From Amycolatopsis mediterranei (GTDB lineage Bacteria; Actinomycetota; Actinomycetes; Mycobacteriales; Pseudonocardiaceae), in contig NZ_CP100416.1 in the NCBI RefSeq assembly GCF_026017845.1, forward strand, positions 7,970,430-8,034,429: DNA of 64,000 bases. Direction: 5' to 3'. Below the pieces are notes generated by a model. It saw only the letters and a list, made by a program, of their open reading frames with translations. It did not search any database and was not told the origin of the DNA. Position 1 is the first letter of the stretch. Every line of letters begins with the position of its first letter. Below are positions 8,492 to 16,068 of this stretch, piece after piece. The position numbers and the translations under genes were made by a program.

Positions 8492-9421
8492 TCAAGGGGT
8501 GAATTCCCCGAGGTGGTCCAGCACCACGAACTCGCTCCCGGGACTCGCCGCCGCCACCGCGGTCCGCAGCACCTCCAAACCCCCGTTCGGGTCGTGGGCC
8601 TGGCCCAGCGGCAGATCGAAGTCATCCCAATGCGTAGCCGCCACATAGCGCGGGTTTCCCAGGACGCGCAGCAGGCGCGGCACGTACTCCCGCACCTTCG
8701 CCCCGCCCGGCGGCAGGAGCACCACGTCCGGCCGGAGCCCCGCCAGCTCGGACTCGACGTAGTTCGATCCCCCGAAGTCCAGCACGCTCGCTCCGCCACC
8801 GGACACCACGTACGCCAGCGTGCCGCCCTCCAGCAGGTCCGCGATCACGCGGGGGCGGTCGCGGCGGGACAGCGGCCGGGTGCCCGGGAACGCCACCCGG
8901 GCCCGGGTGCCCGTCGCCGAATGCAGGGACCGCAGCACGCGGATCGAGTACCCGTCGAACGTCAGGTCCTCTCCGCCCGTCGCGATCGCCAGCTGGTCTT
9001 CCGGGGCACCCAGCGCCGCCATGAGACTCAAATGGGTCTCGGTGCCGATGACCGTCGCTCCGGTGAGTTCGGCCAGGTACGGAACGTCCGTCAGGTGGTC
9101 GTAGTGGCCGTGGGTCACCAGGATGTGGTCCGCCCGGAGGAAACCGCGGTCGAGGTAACCGTCGATCAACGCGCGGTTCACCGAAAGCGGCGTCCGCGGA
9201 TCCGCGCCCGCCGACGTGTACGTGCCCGTCTTGAACCGCGTCAGCCACGGGTCGATCAGGATCGTCTTCGCCCCGATGCGGATCTCCCAGCCGTTGTTCC
9301 CCCACCAGCGCAGCACCATTCCCGAACCGCCCGCCGCCGCCGCGATCGGGGCGCCCGCCAGGATCGCGGCCGCCGCCGCGCCCGCGCCGAACAGCCCGCG
9401 CCTGCTCACTCCCTTGTCCAT
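8492..9421 (-). CDS. Tat-exported MBL-fold metallohydrolase
   Basis: A 309-residue protein with a twin-arginine leader (SRRGLFGAGAAAAAILAGAPIA, written here as the start of a longer leader), then a metallo-beta-lactamase fold. The metal motif THGHYDHL is at residues 103-110, and ILIDPWLT precedes it. A late ATHWDDFDLP likely gives the C-terminal metal ligand. The arrangement resembles the UlaG-like branch of MBL hydrolases rather than true beta-lactamases. It is probably exported folded with its metal ions. ATG 9421 is preferred over GTG 12 bases downstream, which would lack spacing to a ribosome site. Divergent from the LysR gene across an 84-bp gap that holds a GATAG/CTATC palindrome, so the LysR protein may regulate it. 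Confidence 0.8.
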   Translation of the reverse strand: MDKGVSRRGLFGAGAAAAAILAGAPIAAAAGGSGMVLRWWGNNGWEIRIGAKTILIDPWLTRFKTGTYTSAGADPRTPLSVNRALIDGYLDRGFLRADHILVTHGHYDHLTDVPYLAELTGATVIGTETHLSLMAALGAPEDQLAIATGGEDLTFDGYSIRVLRSLHSATGTRARVAFPGTRPLSRRDRPRVIADLLEGGTLAYVVSGGGASVLDFGGSNYVESELAGLRPDVVLLPPGGAKVREYVPRLLRVLGNPRYVAATHWDDFDLPLGQAHDPNGGLEVLRTAVAAASPGSEFVVLDHLGEFTP

Positions 9422-9479
9422 ACCGGACACCCGACCACGAACGGCACCGAGCTGTCCAAGATCTGGACGACCACTCCTT

Positions 9480-9497
9480 GATAGGTGAACGGCTATC
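9480..9497. promoter_or_regulatory. GATAG-N8-CTATC palindrome, possible LysR box
   Basis: GATAG (9480-9484) and CTATC (9493-9497) form a perfect inverted repeat eight bases apart, directly upstream of the chosen LysR start and in the gap to the divergent MBL gene. LysR-type proteins typically bind interrupted palindromes of this size near their own gene. If GTG 9485 were the true start, the palindrome would be coding. Confidence 0.4.
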
Positions 9498-9505
9498 GTC
9501 GCAGC

Positions 9506-10450
9506 GTGGACCACCTCCGTTCGCTGCGCTACTTCCTCGTCGTCGCCGACGAACTGCACTTCGGCCGGGCCGCCGAACGGCTCGGGATCGCGCAGCCGCC
9601 GCTGAGCCAGCGCGTCAAGCGGCTCGAAGCCGAGCTGGGCGCGAAGCTGTTCGAACGCGGCCGCCGCGTCACGCTCACCGAAGCCGGCGAAGTCCTGCGC
9701 GCCGAAGCCCGCGATCTGCTCTCCCGCTGGGACCGCATGACGACCCTCGTGGCGAAGGCCGAACGCGGGGAGCTGGACAGCCTGCGCGCGGGCGTGCCTC
9801 CGGAACTGCCCGGCCGGGTGCTGGCCGCGATCCTGACGAAGTTCGCCGCCGAGTGCCCGTCCGTGCGGCTGGACCTGCAGGAGCTCACCACGGCCGAGCA
9901 GGCCCGGCTGCTCGCCGACCGCGAACTCGACGCCGGCCTCCTGCAGCTGCCGGTGGACGTGGTCGGGCTCGACCTCGGCCCGGTCGTCGACACCCCGCTG
10001 GGCGTGCTGCTCCCCCGCGACTCGCCGCTCGCCCGCCGCGCCGAGCTCACCCTCGCCGATCTGGCCGGCGAAGGCCTGGTCCACGCCCCGCGCGCCGCCG
10101 CGCCGGGAAGCTACGACGCCCTGCTGCGCACCTGCTGGGACCACGGCTTCCGCCCGGCGGCGATCCGGCACGCCCGCAATCCCGAGTTCGTGCTCGGCCT
10201 GGTCCTGACCGGGCACGGCGTGGCGTTCGAACCCGGCGCCCGCAAGGAACCGCGGGTGGTGTGGCGGCCGCTCGAAGGCGCGGTGCTGCGGGCCCGGATG
10301 GCCTTCGCCTGGCCCTCGACCAGCCCGCACCCCCAGGCGGCGAAGCTGGGCGAAATCGCGGCCCGCGTCCTCGAAGACGACGGCGTTTCGCGGATCGTGC
10401 CCCCTGCGCCGGGCCCCCGGCCGTGGGACGTGTTCTACGAGCGCAGCTGA
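9506..10450 (+). CDS. LysR-family transcriptional regulator
   Basis: A 314-residue LysR protein. The N-terminal winged HTH is clear: LRSLRYFLVVADELHFGRAA then GIAQPPLSQRVKRLEAELG and LFERGRRVTLTEAGEVL (residues 1-62). The effector-binding domain follows (about 90-300). GTG 9506 gives the standard LysR N-terminus (a few residues, then LRYF); an upstream GTG at 9485 would place a palindromic site inside the gene. The C-terminus overlaps the convergent beta-lactamase-fold gene by 16 bp. Target is probably the divergent MBL hydrolase gene, autoregulation likely; effector unknown. Confidence 0.88.
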   Translation: MDHLRSLRYFLVVADELHFGRAAERLGIAQPPLSQRVKRLEAELGAKLFERGRRVTLTEAGEVLRAEARDLLSRWDRMTTLVAKAERGELDSLRAGVPPELPGRVLAAILTKFAAECPSVRLDLQELTTAEQARLLADRELDAGLLQLPVDVVGLDLGPVVDTPLGVLLPRDSPLARRAELTLADLAGEGLVHAPRAAAPGSYDALLRTCWDHGFRPAAIRHARNPEFVLGLVLTGHGVAFEPGARKEPRVVWRPLEGAVLRARMAFAWPSTSPHPQAAKLGEIAARVLEDDGVSRIVPPAPGPRPWDVFYERS

Positions 10451-11235
10451 TCGACCGCCGCCCGGGCGGCCGCGCCGATTGCCCGGTCGATGTCCGGGCG
10501 CCGCAGCGTCTCGGCGCCGCCGGTGGTGAACACCGCGACCGCGTAGGCGGTGCCGTCCGGGTAGGTCGCGACGCCGATTTCGTTGCGGATCCCCGGCATC
10601 GTGCCCGTCTTGCCCGCCACCGCCACCTCCGGCGGGAACCCCGCCGTCAGCCGGTGCCAGCCGACCTGCACGGACATCCACTCGCGCACCGGGGCGCCCA
10701 CGTCGTCCGCCCAGATCGCCGCCAGCAACGTCGTCATCTCGCGAGGTGTGGTCGCGGAAGTCCGCAGGGGATCCAGCGCGCGCAACGGGCGGCCCGCCGA
10801 AGTGTCTTCGATGATCGTGCGCAGCACGTCCCGCGGCGCGCCGATCACCGTCGTGCGGGTCAAGCCCAGCTCGGCCAGCAGCGACCGGACGTTGTCCACG
10901 CCGACGCGGTCGAACAGCAGGTCCGCGGCCGTGTTGTCGGACACCGAAAGGGCCAGCAGCGCCGCGTCCCGCAGGCTGTACTCGGCGTCGTCGGCGAAGG
11001 CCGCCGAACCGGTTCCGCCGAGGCGGTCCGCGGCCGACGCCCGCACCCGGTCGGTCGGGTCGAGCTGCCCGGCGGCCACCTGCCGCGCGAACTCGAAGGC
11101 CAGGGGCACCTTCACCACGGACGCCATGACCACCGGCGAGTCCGCGTCCAGGCCGCATTCGCGAGACGAACCGAGCCGGTGGGCGTGCAGGAAACCCCGC
11201 ACGCCCACCGCTTCGAAGAACTCGGACGGACTCAC
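10435..11235 (-). CDS. Class A beta-lactamase-fold serine hydrolase without export signal
   Basis: A 266-residue serine hydrolase. The three penicillin-recognising motifs are present in order: SVVK (Ser39, Lys42), SDN (99-101) and KTG (209-211). The stretch TSATTPREMTTLL matches the region after the omega loop of class A enzymes, but no clear ExxLN of the deacylating Glu is seen. There is no signal peptide or lipobox: the protein begins SPSEFFEAVGVRGFLHAH. GTG 11235 overlaps the valine dehydrogenase stop (GTGA), so both are in one operon. It may be a cytoplasmic hydrolase with this fold rather than a resistance enzyme; an upstream start giving a leader is not available because the dehydrogenase gene occupies that DNA. 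Confidence 0.75.
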   Translation of the reverse strand: MSPSEFFEAVGVRGFLHAHRLGSSRECGLDADSPVVMASVVKVPLAFEFARQVAAGQLDPTDRVRASAADRLGGTGSAAFADDAEYSLRDAALLALSVSDNTAADLLFDRVGVDNVRSLLAELGLTRTTVIGAPRDVLRTIIEDTSAGRPLRALDPLRTSATTPREMTTLLAAIWADDVGAPVREWMSVQVGWHRLTAGFPPEVAVAGKTGTMPGIRNEIGVATYPDGTAYAVAVFTTGGAETLRRPDIDRAIGAAARAAVDQLRS

Positions 11236-12305
11236 CCGGTCATGATGGACCGCAGCCGCCCGACCTCCGCCATCCGCCGCTCGGCGAGCCGGTCGGCCGC
11301 CGTCGCCGGGGGCACGCCGTCGGCGTCGGCCAGCGCGAACACGGCCTTCGTCGTGTCGTAGATGGCCGTGGTCTTGCGCTTCGCGCGCTCGAAGTTGAAG
11401 CCGTGGCGCTCGTCGTCGACCTGGATCACGCCGCCCGCGTTCACCAGGTAGTCCGGGGCGTACAGGACACCGCGGTCGGCCAGCTGCTTGTCGATGCCCG
11501 CGTGCGCGAGCTGGTTGTTCGCCGCGCCGCAGACGATCCGGGCGCCGAGCACCGGCACGGTCTCGTCGTTCAGGACACCGCCCAGCGCGCACGGCGCGAA
11601 GACGTCGAGGTCGGTGCGCAGCAGAGTGTCCACATCGGACGCCACCTGCACGGACGGGTGGCTTTCGAGCGTGCGCGAGATCGCGGGCGCGTAGACGTCG
11701 GTGATCGTCACCTGCGCGCCGGCCTCCACGAGGTGGCCGACGAGGATGTGGCCGACCTTGCCGACGCCGGCCACGCCGACGCGCTTGCCGGCCAGGTCCG
11801 GGCGGCCCCAGACGTGCTCGGCCGAAGCCCGCATACCCTGGAAGACACCGAACGCGGTGAGCACGGACGAGTCGCCGGCCCCGCCGTCCTCCGGCGAGCG
11901 GCCGGTGACGTACTGGCACTCACGGGCCACGACGTCCATGTCCTGCACGTACGTGCCCACGTCGCACGCCGTGATGTAGCGGCCGCCCAGGGACTGCACG
12001 AAGCGCCCGTACGCGCGCAGCAGCGCTTCGGACTTGAGCGTCTTCGGGTCGCCGACGATGACGGCCTTGCCGCCACCGAGGTCCAGCCCGGCCAGGGCGT
12101 TCTTGTACGCCATGCCCTTGGACAGCGCGAGGACGTCGTCGAGCGCGTCGGATTCGGTGGCGTAGGGGTGGAAGCGCGTCCCGCCCAGTGCGGGACCGAG
12201 CGCGGTGGAGTAGATGCCGATGATGGCCTTGAGGCCACTGGCCTGGTCGTGGCAGTACACGACCTGTTCGTGCCCGGTGCCCCGGGCGAACACTCCTTCG
12301 GTCAC
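11232..12305 (-). CDS. vdh: Valine (branched-chain amino acid) dehydrogenase
   Basis: A 357-residue Glu/Leu/Phe/Val dehydrogenase. The substrate-binding stretch GPALGGTRFHPY and the catalytic-lysine motif LDLGGGKAVI are near residues 37-82. The Rossmann fingerprint GVAGVGKVGHILVGHL lies mid-chain, and GAANNQLA plus APDYLVNAGGVIQV complete the pattern of leucine/valine dehydrogenases. It deaminates valine and related amino acids to 2-oxoacids with NAD+, supplying acyl-CoA precursors and ammonia. GTG 12305 is set by AAAGGAG nine bases upstream. The 165-bp gap to the kynureninase gene suggests its own promoter. Confidence 0.88.
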   Translation of the reverse strand: MTEGVFARGTGHEQVVYCHDQASGLKAIIGIYSTALGPALGGTRFHPYATESDALDDVLALSKGMAYKNALAGLDLGGGKAVIVGDPKTLKSEALLRAYGRFVQSLGGRYITACDVGTYVQDMDVVARECQYVTGRSPEDGGAGDSSVLTAFGVFQGMRASAEHVWGRPDLAGKRVGVAGVGKVGHILVGHLVEAGAQVTITDVYAPAISRTLESHPSVQVASDVDTLLRTDLDVFAPCALGGVLNDETVPVLGARIVCGAANNQLAHAGIDKQLADRGVLYAPDYLVNAGGVIQVDDERHGFNFERAKRKTTAIYDTTKAVFALADADGVPPATAADRLAERRMAEVGRLRSIMTG

Positions 12306-12470
12306 GGTGGTGACTCCTTTGTCTCCCGCGCCCGGTTCGTGGCCGGGACGCGCTTCACGGGTAGGCGGGAACCCGGCGCGCGGAGGTCGTCCGCCCGGTG
12401 GGTGCCCGGCACCAACCTAGATCCCCGGTGATCGCCAGACCAGTGGAGGTCTCGCCATACGGACAGGTAG

Positions 12471-13664
12471 TCAGCCGGTGATCACCTTGCCGAGAGTGCG
12501 CATCGCCGTCTCCAGCTGGGTGTCCGAAAGGTACGGCGCGGGGCCGAAGCGCAGGTACGGCCCCCGGCTGTCGGTCCGGACGCCCTCGGTGGCCAACGCC
12601 GCCTGCAGCCCGGCGGCGTCGGCGCAGCGCAGCGAGAGGAATCCGCCGAGGCGCTCCAGCTCCACCGAACGGTCGCGCGTGACGACGTCTTCGGGCAGCC
12701 CGAGCGAGTCGAACACCGAAGCGAGCAGGCCCACCTGGTGCTGCGACACCTCGCGGAGGAACTCCGGCGTCAGCCCCTGCTCGGCGAAGAACCGCTGGAC
12801 CCGCGCACCGCGGTAGTGGCTCGCCGGGTCGTACGTGGCGCCGGCGAACCGGTCGCCGCCGATGGCGTAGGGCACCCGGCCGGGGTGGCGCTCGTCGGCG
12901 AGCGCGCCGAACTCGGCGTACCAGCCGGTGATCACCGGCCGCAGCTCCTGGGCGTGGGCGGGCAGCCGCAGGAAGCAGTTGCCCTCGCCGAGCTGCAGGT
13001 ACTTGTAGCCGCCGCCGAGCACCCAGGCGTTGGTGAGCCCGAGGTCGTGCAGCGCGAACGGCACGACGCCGAGCGCGTGGTAGGCGTCCACGACCAGCTC
13101 GATCGAGCGCCCGCGGCAGACGTCGGCGAGGTGCGCGAGCCCGGGGACCAGCCTCGAGGTTTCGAAGAGCACCGCGGACACGAGCACGGCCGCGGTGTCG
13201 TCGTTCACCTCGCCCGCGACGCGCTCGGCGAGCGTCGTCACCGGCTCGAGCGGCACCCGCACGATCTCGACGCCCTCCTCTTCGAGGCGGGCGAGCTGAC
13301 GGCGAAGGGTGTGGAACTCGCCGTCGGTGGTGACCAGGCGCGGCCGCCGCGGCAGCTCCATCGCCGACAGGAAGCGCAGCACCAGGTCGTGCGTGCTCGC
13401 GCCGAGCGCGTACTCGCCGTGCGGGTCACCGAGCAGCAGGCGGAAGCCCGCGCGCAGCTCGTCCGCCTTCGCGAAGGCGCGCTCCCACTTGACGTCGACG
13501 TCACGGGCGGCGTCGGCGAATGACTCCAGGAGTCCCTCTTCGGCGACGTCCGGCCAGGCCTGGTGCGAGTGCCCGGAGAGCAGGAGGCGGTCGGCCACCG
13601 CAAACCGGGTGTAGTGCGCGGCGAGCGCGTTGTGGTCCGCGCGCAAGTCGTCCAAAGTGGTCAC
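12471..13664 (-). CDS. kynU: Kynureninase
   Basis: A 397-residue PLP-dependent fold-type I hydrolase. SGHSHQAWPD near residue 30, FHTLRRQLARL, VVDAYHALGVVPF (PLP-ring Asp) and the PLP lysine K221 in GGGYKYLQLGEGN match the kynureninase branch of class V aminotransferases. It cleaves kynurenine to anthranilate and alanine. GTG 13664 overlaps the stop of the tryptophan dioxygenase gene (GTGA), so the two are coupled. With the dioxygenase and PaaX-like regulator upstream it forms a three-gene minus-strand operon for tryptophan breakdown. Confidence 0.9.
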   Translation of the reverse strand: MTTLDDLRADHNALAAHYTRFAVADRLLLSGHSHQAWPDVAEEGLLESFADAARDVDVKWERAFAKADELRAGFRLLLGDPHGEYALGASTHDLVLRFLSAMELPRRPRLVTTDGEFHTLRRQLARLEEEGVEIVRVPLEPVTTLAERVAGEVNDDTAAVLVSAVLFETSRLVPGLAHLADVCRGRSIELVVDAYHALGVVPFALHDLGLTNAWVLGGGYKYLQLGEGNCFLRLPAHAQELRPVITGWYAEFGALADERHPGRVPYAIGGDRFAGATYDPASHYRGARVQRFFAEQGLTPEFLREVSQHQVGLLASVFDSLGLPEDVVTRDRSVELERLGGFLSLRCADAAGLQAALATEGVRTDSRGPYLRFGPAPYLSDTQLETAMRTLGKVITG

Positions 13665-14455
13665 AGTCGGCTCCGTACGGCCCAGAGATCCGGGAACATC
13701 GGCTGGAAAAGCGTGGTACGCAGGTAAGTCGCGCCGGATGATCCTCCTGTCCCGGTCTTGTCGCCGATGGTGCGTTCGACCATCTTCACGTGCCGGTAGC
13801 GCCACTCCTGCATCCCTTCGTCGAGATCGACCAGACACTCCGCGACGACCGAGGGTCCCCCGTCGTCGCTGTACACGTCCAGCAATATCGCCTGCAGGGC
13901 CGGCGACGGCTCCACCGAGCGAGTGACGTCTCTGTCACAGTCGACCGCGTAGCCAGAAACCTTGAGGTACGCGAGGAAAGAGTCGAACAACGACGGGCGC
14001 GCCATCGCTTCGGAGATCCGTTTCCGCTGCTCCCCGCCTTCGGGGTAGTGCGCGAACACCCGCTCGTCACGGCGGCCGAGCACCGCTTCCAGCTCCCGGA
14101 ACTGGGCCGACTGGAAGCCGCTCGAAGCGTCCAAACGGGCGCGGAAACTGGTGAACTGGCTGGGCGTCATCGTTTCCAGCACGTCGATCTGCGCGACCGC
14201 GACCTTGAGGATGGTGAGGATCCGGCGCAGCGTCCGGATGGAGTGCGCGGTGTTGCCCTTTTCGAGGTTCGTCTGGAGGAAGGCGGCTTCGTGCAGGATC
14301 TGCTTGAACCACAGCTCGTACACCTGGTGGATCACGATGAACAGCAGTTCGTCGTGTTCGTCGGACCGCAGGCGCTGCGAGTTCAGCACCTCGTCCAGCC
14401 CGAGGTAGGAGGTGTAGCTCAGAGCTTCCTGGGTCGCTTGGCCGGGTTCGGTCAT
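13661..14455 (-). CDS. kynA: Tryptophan 2,3-dioxygenase
   Basis: A 264-residue heme enzyme. SYLGLDEVLNSQ, then FIVIHQVYELWFKQILHE (residues 39-56, active-site His43) and the C-terminal YRHVKMVERTIG with GTGGSSGATYL (220-244) are hallmark motifs; H222 is the likely proximal heme ligand. It converts L-tryptophan and O2 to N-formylkynurenine, the first step of the kynurenine pathway. ATG 14455 overlaps the PaaX-like gene stop (ATGA). It is followed by kynU with a GTGA overlap. No cyclase-family formamidase gene accompanies it, unlike in many bacterial kyn clusters. Confidence 0.93.
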   Translation of the reverse strand: MTEPGQATQEALSYTSYLGLDEVLNSQRLRSDEHDELLFIVIHQVYELWFKQILHEAAFLQTNLEKGNTAHSIRTLRRILTILKVAVAQIDVLETMTPSQFTSFRARLDASSGFQSAQFRELEAVLGRRDERVFAHYPEGGEQRKRISEAMARPSLFDSFLAYLKVSGYAVDCDRDVTRSVEPSPALQAILLDVYSDDGGPSVVAECLVDLDEGMQEWRYRHVKMVERTIGDKTGTGGSSGATYLRTTLFQPMFPDLWAVRSRL

Positions 14456-15267
14456 CCGTGGGTCACCTCGTCGAAGTGGCGCTGAGCGGGGTGCGCGAGC
14501 GCGGTGTACAGATCGTGGAACAGTTCGACCGCCGCCGCCCGGCAGTCCGGGGCGGGCACCAGGTCAGCGGGCAGTTCGGGATCGAGCGACGGGAACATGC
14601 GGAAGGTGTGCACCAGCCGGGTGCGCACCTCGAACGCCTCGGCGTCCGGCGGCTCCCGGCCCGCGTACCCGCCGAACTGGCCGACGAACGCGGCGTACCG
14701 CGCGGCCAGATCGTCGAGGTCCCACGCCCGGCCGGCGAACCGGCGGACGTCCAGCGCGGCCGACGGGCGGCCGAGCAGCAGCCCCGCGTGCTCGGTGACG
14801 TCGAGTTCGCCGAGCAGGGCGACGACCTCGGCCTCGCGGTCGTGCGGAGCGATCCAGGTGCCGTCCTGATAGGGCCCGAACCCGAGGAACCGCAGCCGCC
14901 GGACCAGGCGTTCCCTGGCCTGGCGGCGGCTCTCCGGGATGCTCTGCCACAGCACGGTCCACTCGCCGGCGGCACGCTCGCGGCGGCCGAGGGAGAAGAT
15001 CCGGTGGTCGCCGTCGGCGAGCAGCGCGACGGTGCGCCGGGTCAGCGAGTAGTGCACGGTACGGCCTTCGCGGTGACGCTGCAGCAGGCCGCGGCGCACC
15101 AGGCGGGTGAGCGCGATTCGGGCCGCGCCGTCGGAGAAGCCCAGCTCGGCGAGCACCGCGACCAGGCCGCCCGACCACACCCGGCGGGTCTCGCGCGGGT
15201 GCACATAGCTGCCCAGCAACGTCACGACCAGCTCCTGAGGGCTGGCTTCGAAGGCGTCTCCGGGCAT
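14452..15267 (-). CDS. PaaX-family transcriptional repressor
   Basis: A 271-residue PaaX-like regulator. The N-terminal winged helix has PQELVVTLLGSYV, LVAVLAELGFSDGAARIALTRLVRRGLL and VHYSLTRRTVALLA. The central domain has EWTVLWQSIPESRRQARERLVRRLRFLG (the first 20 residues of which are the usual PaaX signature) and GFGPYQDGTWIAP, and the C-terminal helical domain ends in LVHTFRMFPSLDPELP. PaaX proteins repress aromatic catabolic operons and respond to an aryl-CoA. First gene of the operon with kynA and kynU; it is divergent from the aryl-CoA ligase operon, so it probably controls both. An aryl-CoA such as anthraniloyl-CoA is a sensible effector, by inference. Start ATG 15267 places the operator palindrome just upstream. 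Confidence 0.85.
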   Translation of the reverse strand: MPGDAFEASPQELVVTLLGSYVHPRETRRVWSGGLVAVLAELGFSDGAARIALTRLVRRGLLQRHREGRTVHYSLTRRTVALLADGDHRIFSLGRRERAAGEWTVLWQSIPESRRQARERLVRRLRFLGFGPYQDGTWIAPHDREAEVVALLGELDVTEHAGLLLGRPSAALDVRRFAGRAWDLDDLAARYAAFVGQFGGYAGREPPDAEAFEVRTRLVHTFRMFPSLDPELPADLVPAPDCRAAAVELFHDLYTALAHPAQRHFDEVTHG

Positions 15268-15280
15268 GGGCGCAACTCTA

Positions 15281-15304
15281 TACACCTCAGGGCGCTGCGG
15301 TGTA
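15281..15304. promoter_or_regulatory. TACACC-N12-GGTGTA operator palindrome
   Basis: TACACC (15281-15286) and GGTGTA (15299-15304) form a perfect inverted repeat with a 12-base spacer. It sits in the 48-bp gap between the PaaX-like gene start and the creatininase-family gene start, so one dimer could repress both directions. This is the expected place for a PaaX-type operator. Confidence 0.6.
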
Positions 15305-15315
15305 GCTTGATTTGC

Positions 15316-16068
15316 GTGACGTACTTCGCGGACCTCAGCTCGCGGCAGGTCGCTTCGCTGCCGGACGACGAGCGCGTCCCGGTGCTGCTGCTGCCGGTGG
15401 GCGCGATCGAGCCGCACGGTCCACACGCGCCGCTGGGCACGGACCCGCTGATCTCCCGCGGGATGTGCGAGCGCGCGGCCGAGCGGCTGGCCGCGGACGA
15501 CGACGTCCACGTGCTGGTCTTGCCCGAGGTGCCCTACGGCGTCACGCGGTTCGCGGCCGGGTTCGCCGGCGGGATCCACATCGGCGAGGAGACGCTGCAC
15601 TCCCTGCTCGTCGACATCGGTGCGGCGTTGATCGCTCAACGACTCGGGCGGATCCTGCTGGTCAACAACCACTTCGAGCCCGCACACCTGGTCACCCTCC
15701 GGCGGGCCGCCGAGACGCTGAACTTCGCCTACGACGGGCGCGTCGCCCTGCTCGAACTCGTCCGGCGGCGGCACGCGGAGCGGCTGACCGACGAGTTCCG
15801 GTCCGGCGAGTGCCACGCCGGGCGGTACGAGACGTCGCTGGTGCTCGCCGACCGGCCCGAACTGGTGGATCAGACGCTGATGCGGACGTTGCCGCACGTG
15901 CCGGTCAGCTTGGCCGCCGCTCCCGCAGACGGCGGTTTCCGGGAAATGGGGATGACCGACGCGTACTGCGGCAAGCCCGCGGAAGCAACCGCGCGCGAAG
16001 GCGAAGAAACCTTCTCGACGTTGACCGACCTGCTGGTGGAAGCGATCCGGGAGCTGGCCCGTGAGTGA
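15316..16068 (+). CDS. Creatininase-family amidohydrolase (candidate N-formylkynurenine formamidase)
   Basis: A 250-residue metal-dependent hydrolase of the creatininase family. GAIEPHGPHAPLGTD supplies E32, H34 and D43; NNHFEPAH gives H119 and E121; CHAGRYETS gives a further Glu. This is the complete ligand set for the di-metal site. The family includes creatininase, mycofactocin peptidase MftE, and the archaeal deformylase ArfB that removes a formyl group. GTG 15316 begins right after the shared operator. It heads the operon ligase-SDR-crotonase, opposite kynA/kynU. Because no KynB-like formamidase is present and the pathway needs one, it is a reasonable candidate for hydrolysing N-formylkynurenine; that function is inferred from context only. 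Confidence 0.8.
   Translation: MTYFADLSSRQVASLPDDERVPVLLLPVGAIEPHGPHAPLGTDPLISRGMCERAAERLAADDDVHVLVLPEVPYGVTRFAAGFAGGIHIGEETLHSLLVDIGAALIAQRLGRILLVNNHFEPAHLVTLRRAAETLNFAYDGRVALLELVRRRHAERLTDEFRSGECHAGRYETSLVLADRPELVDQTLMRTLPHVPVSLAAAPADGGFREMGMTDAYCGKPAEATAREGEETFSTLTDLLVEAIRELARE

Noticed and set aside
8492..11158. One 888-residue minus-strand gene
   Set aside because: The frame merges the MBL gene with sequence antisense to LysR and out of frame with the beta-lactamase-fold gene; the Tat leader starting at 9421 marks the true start.
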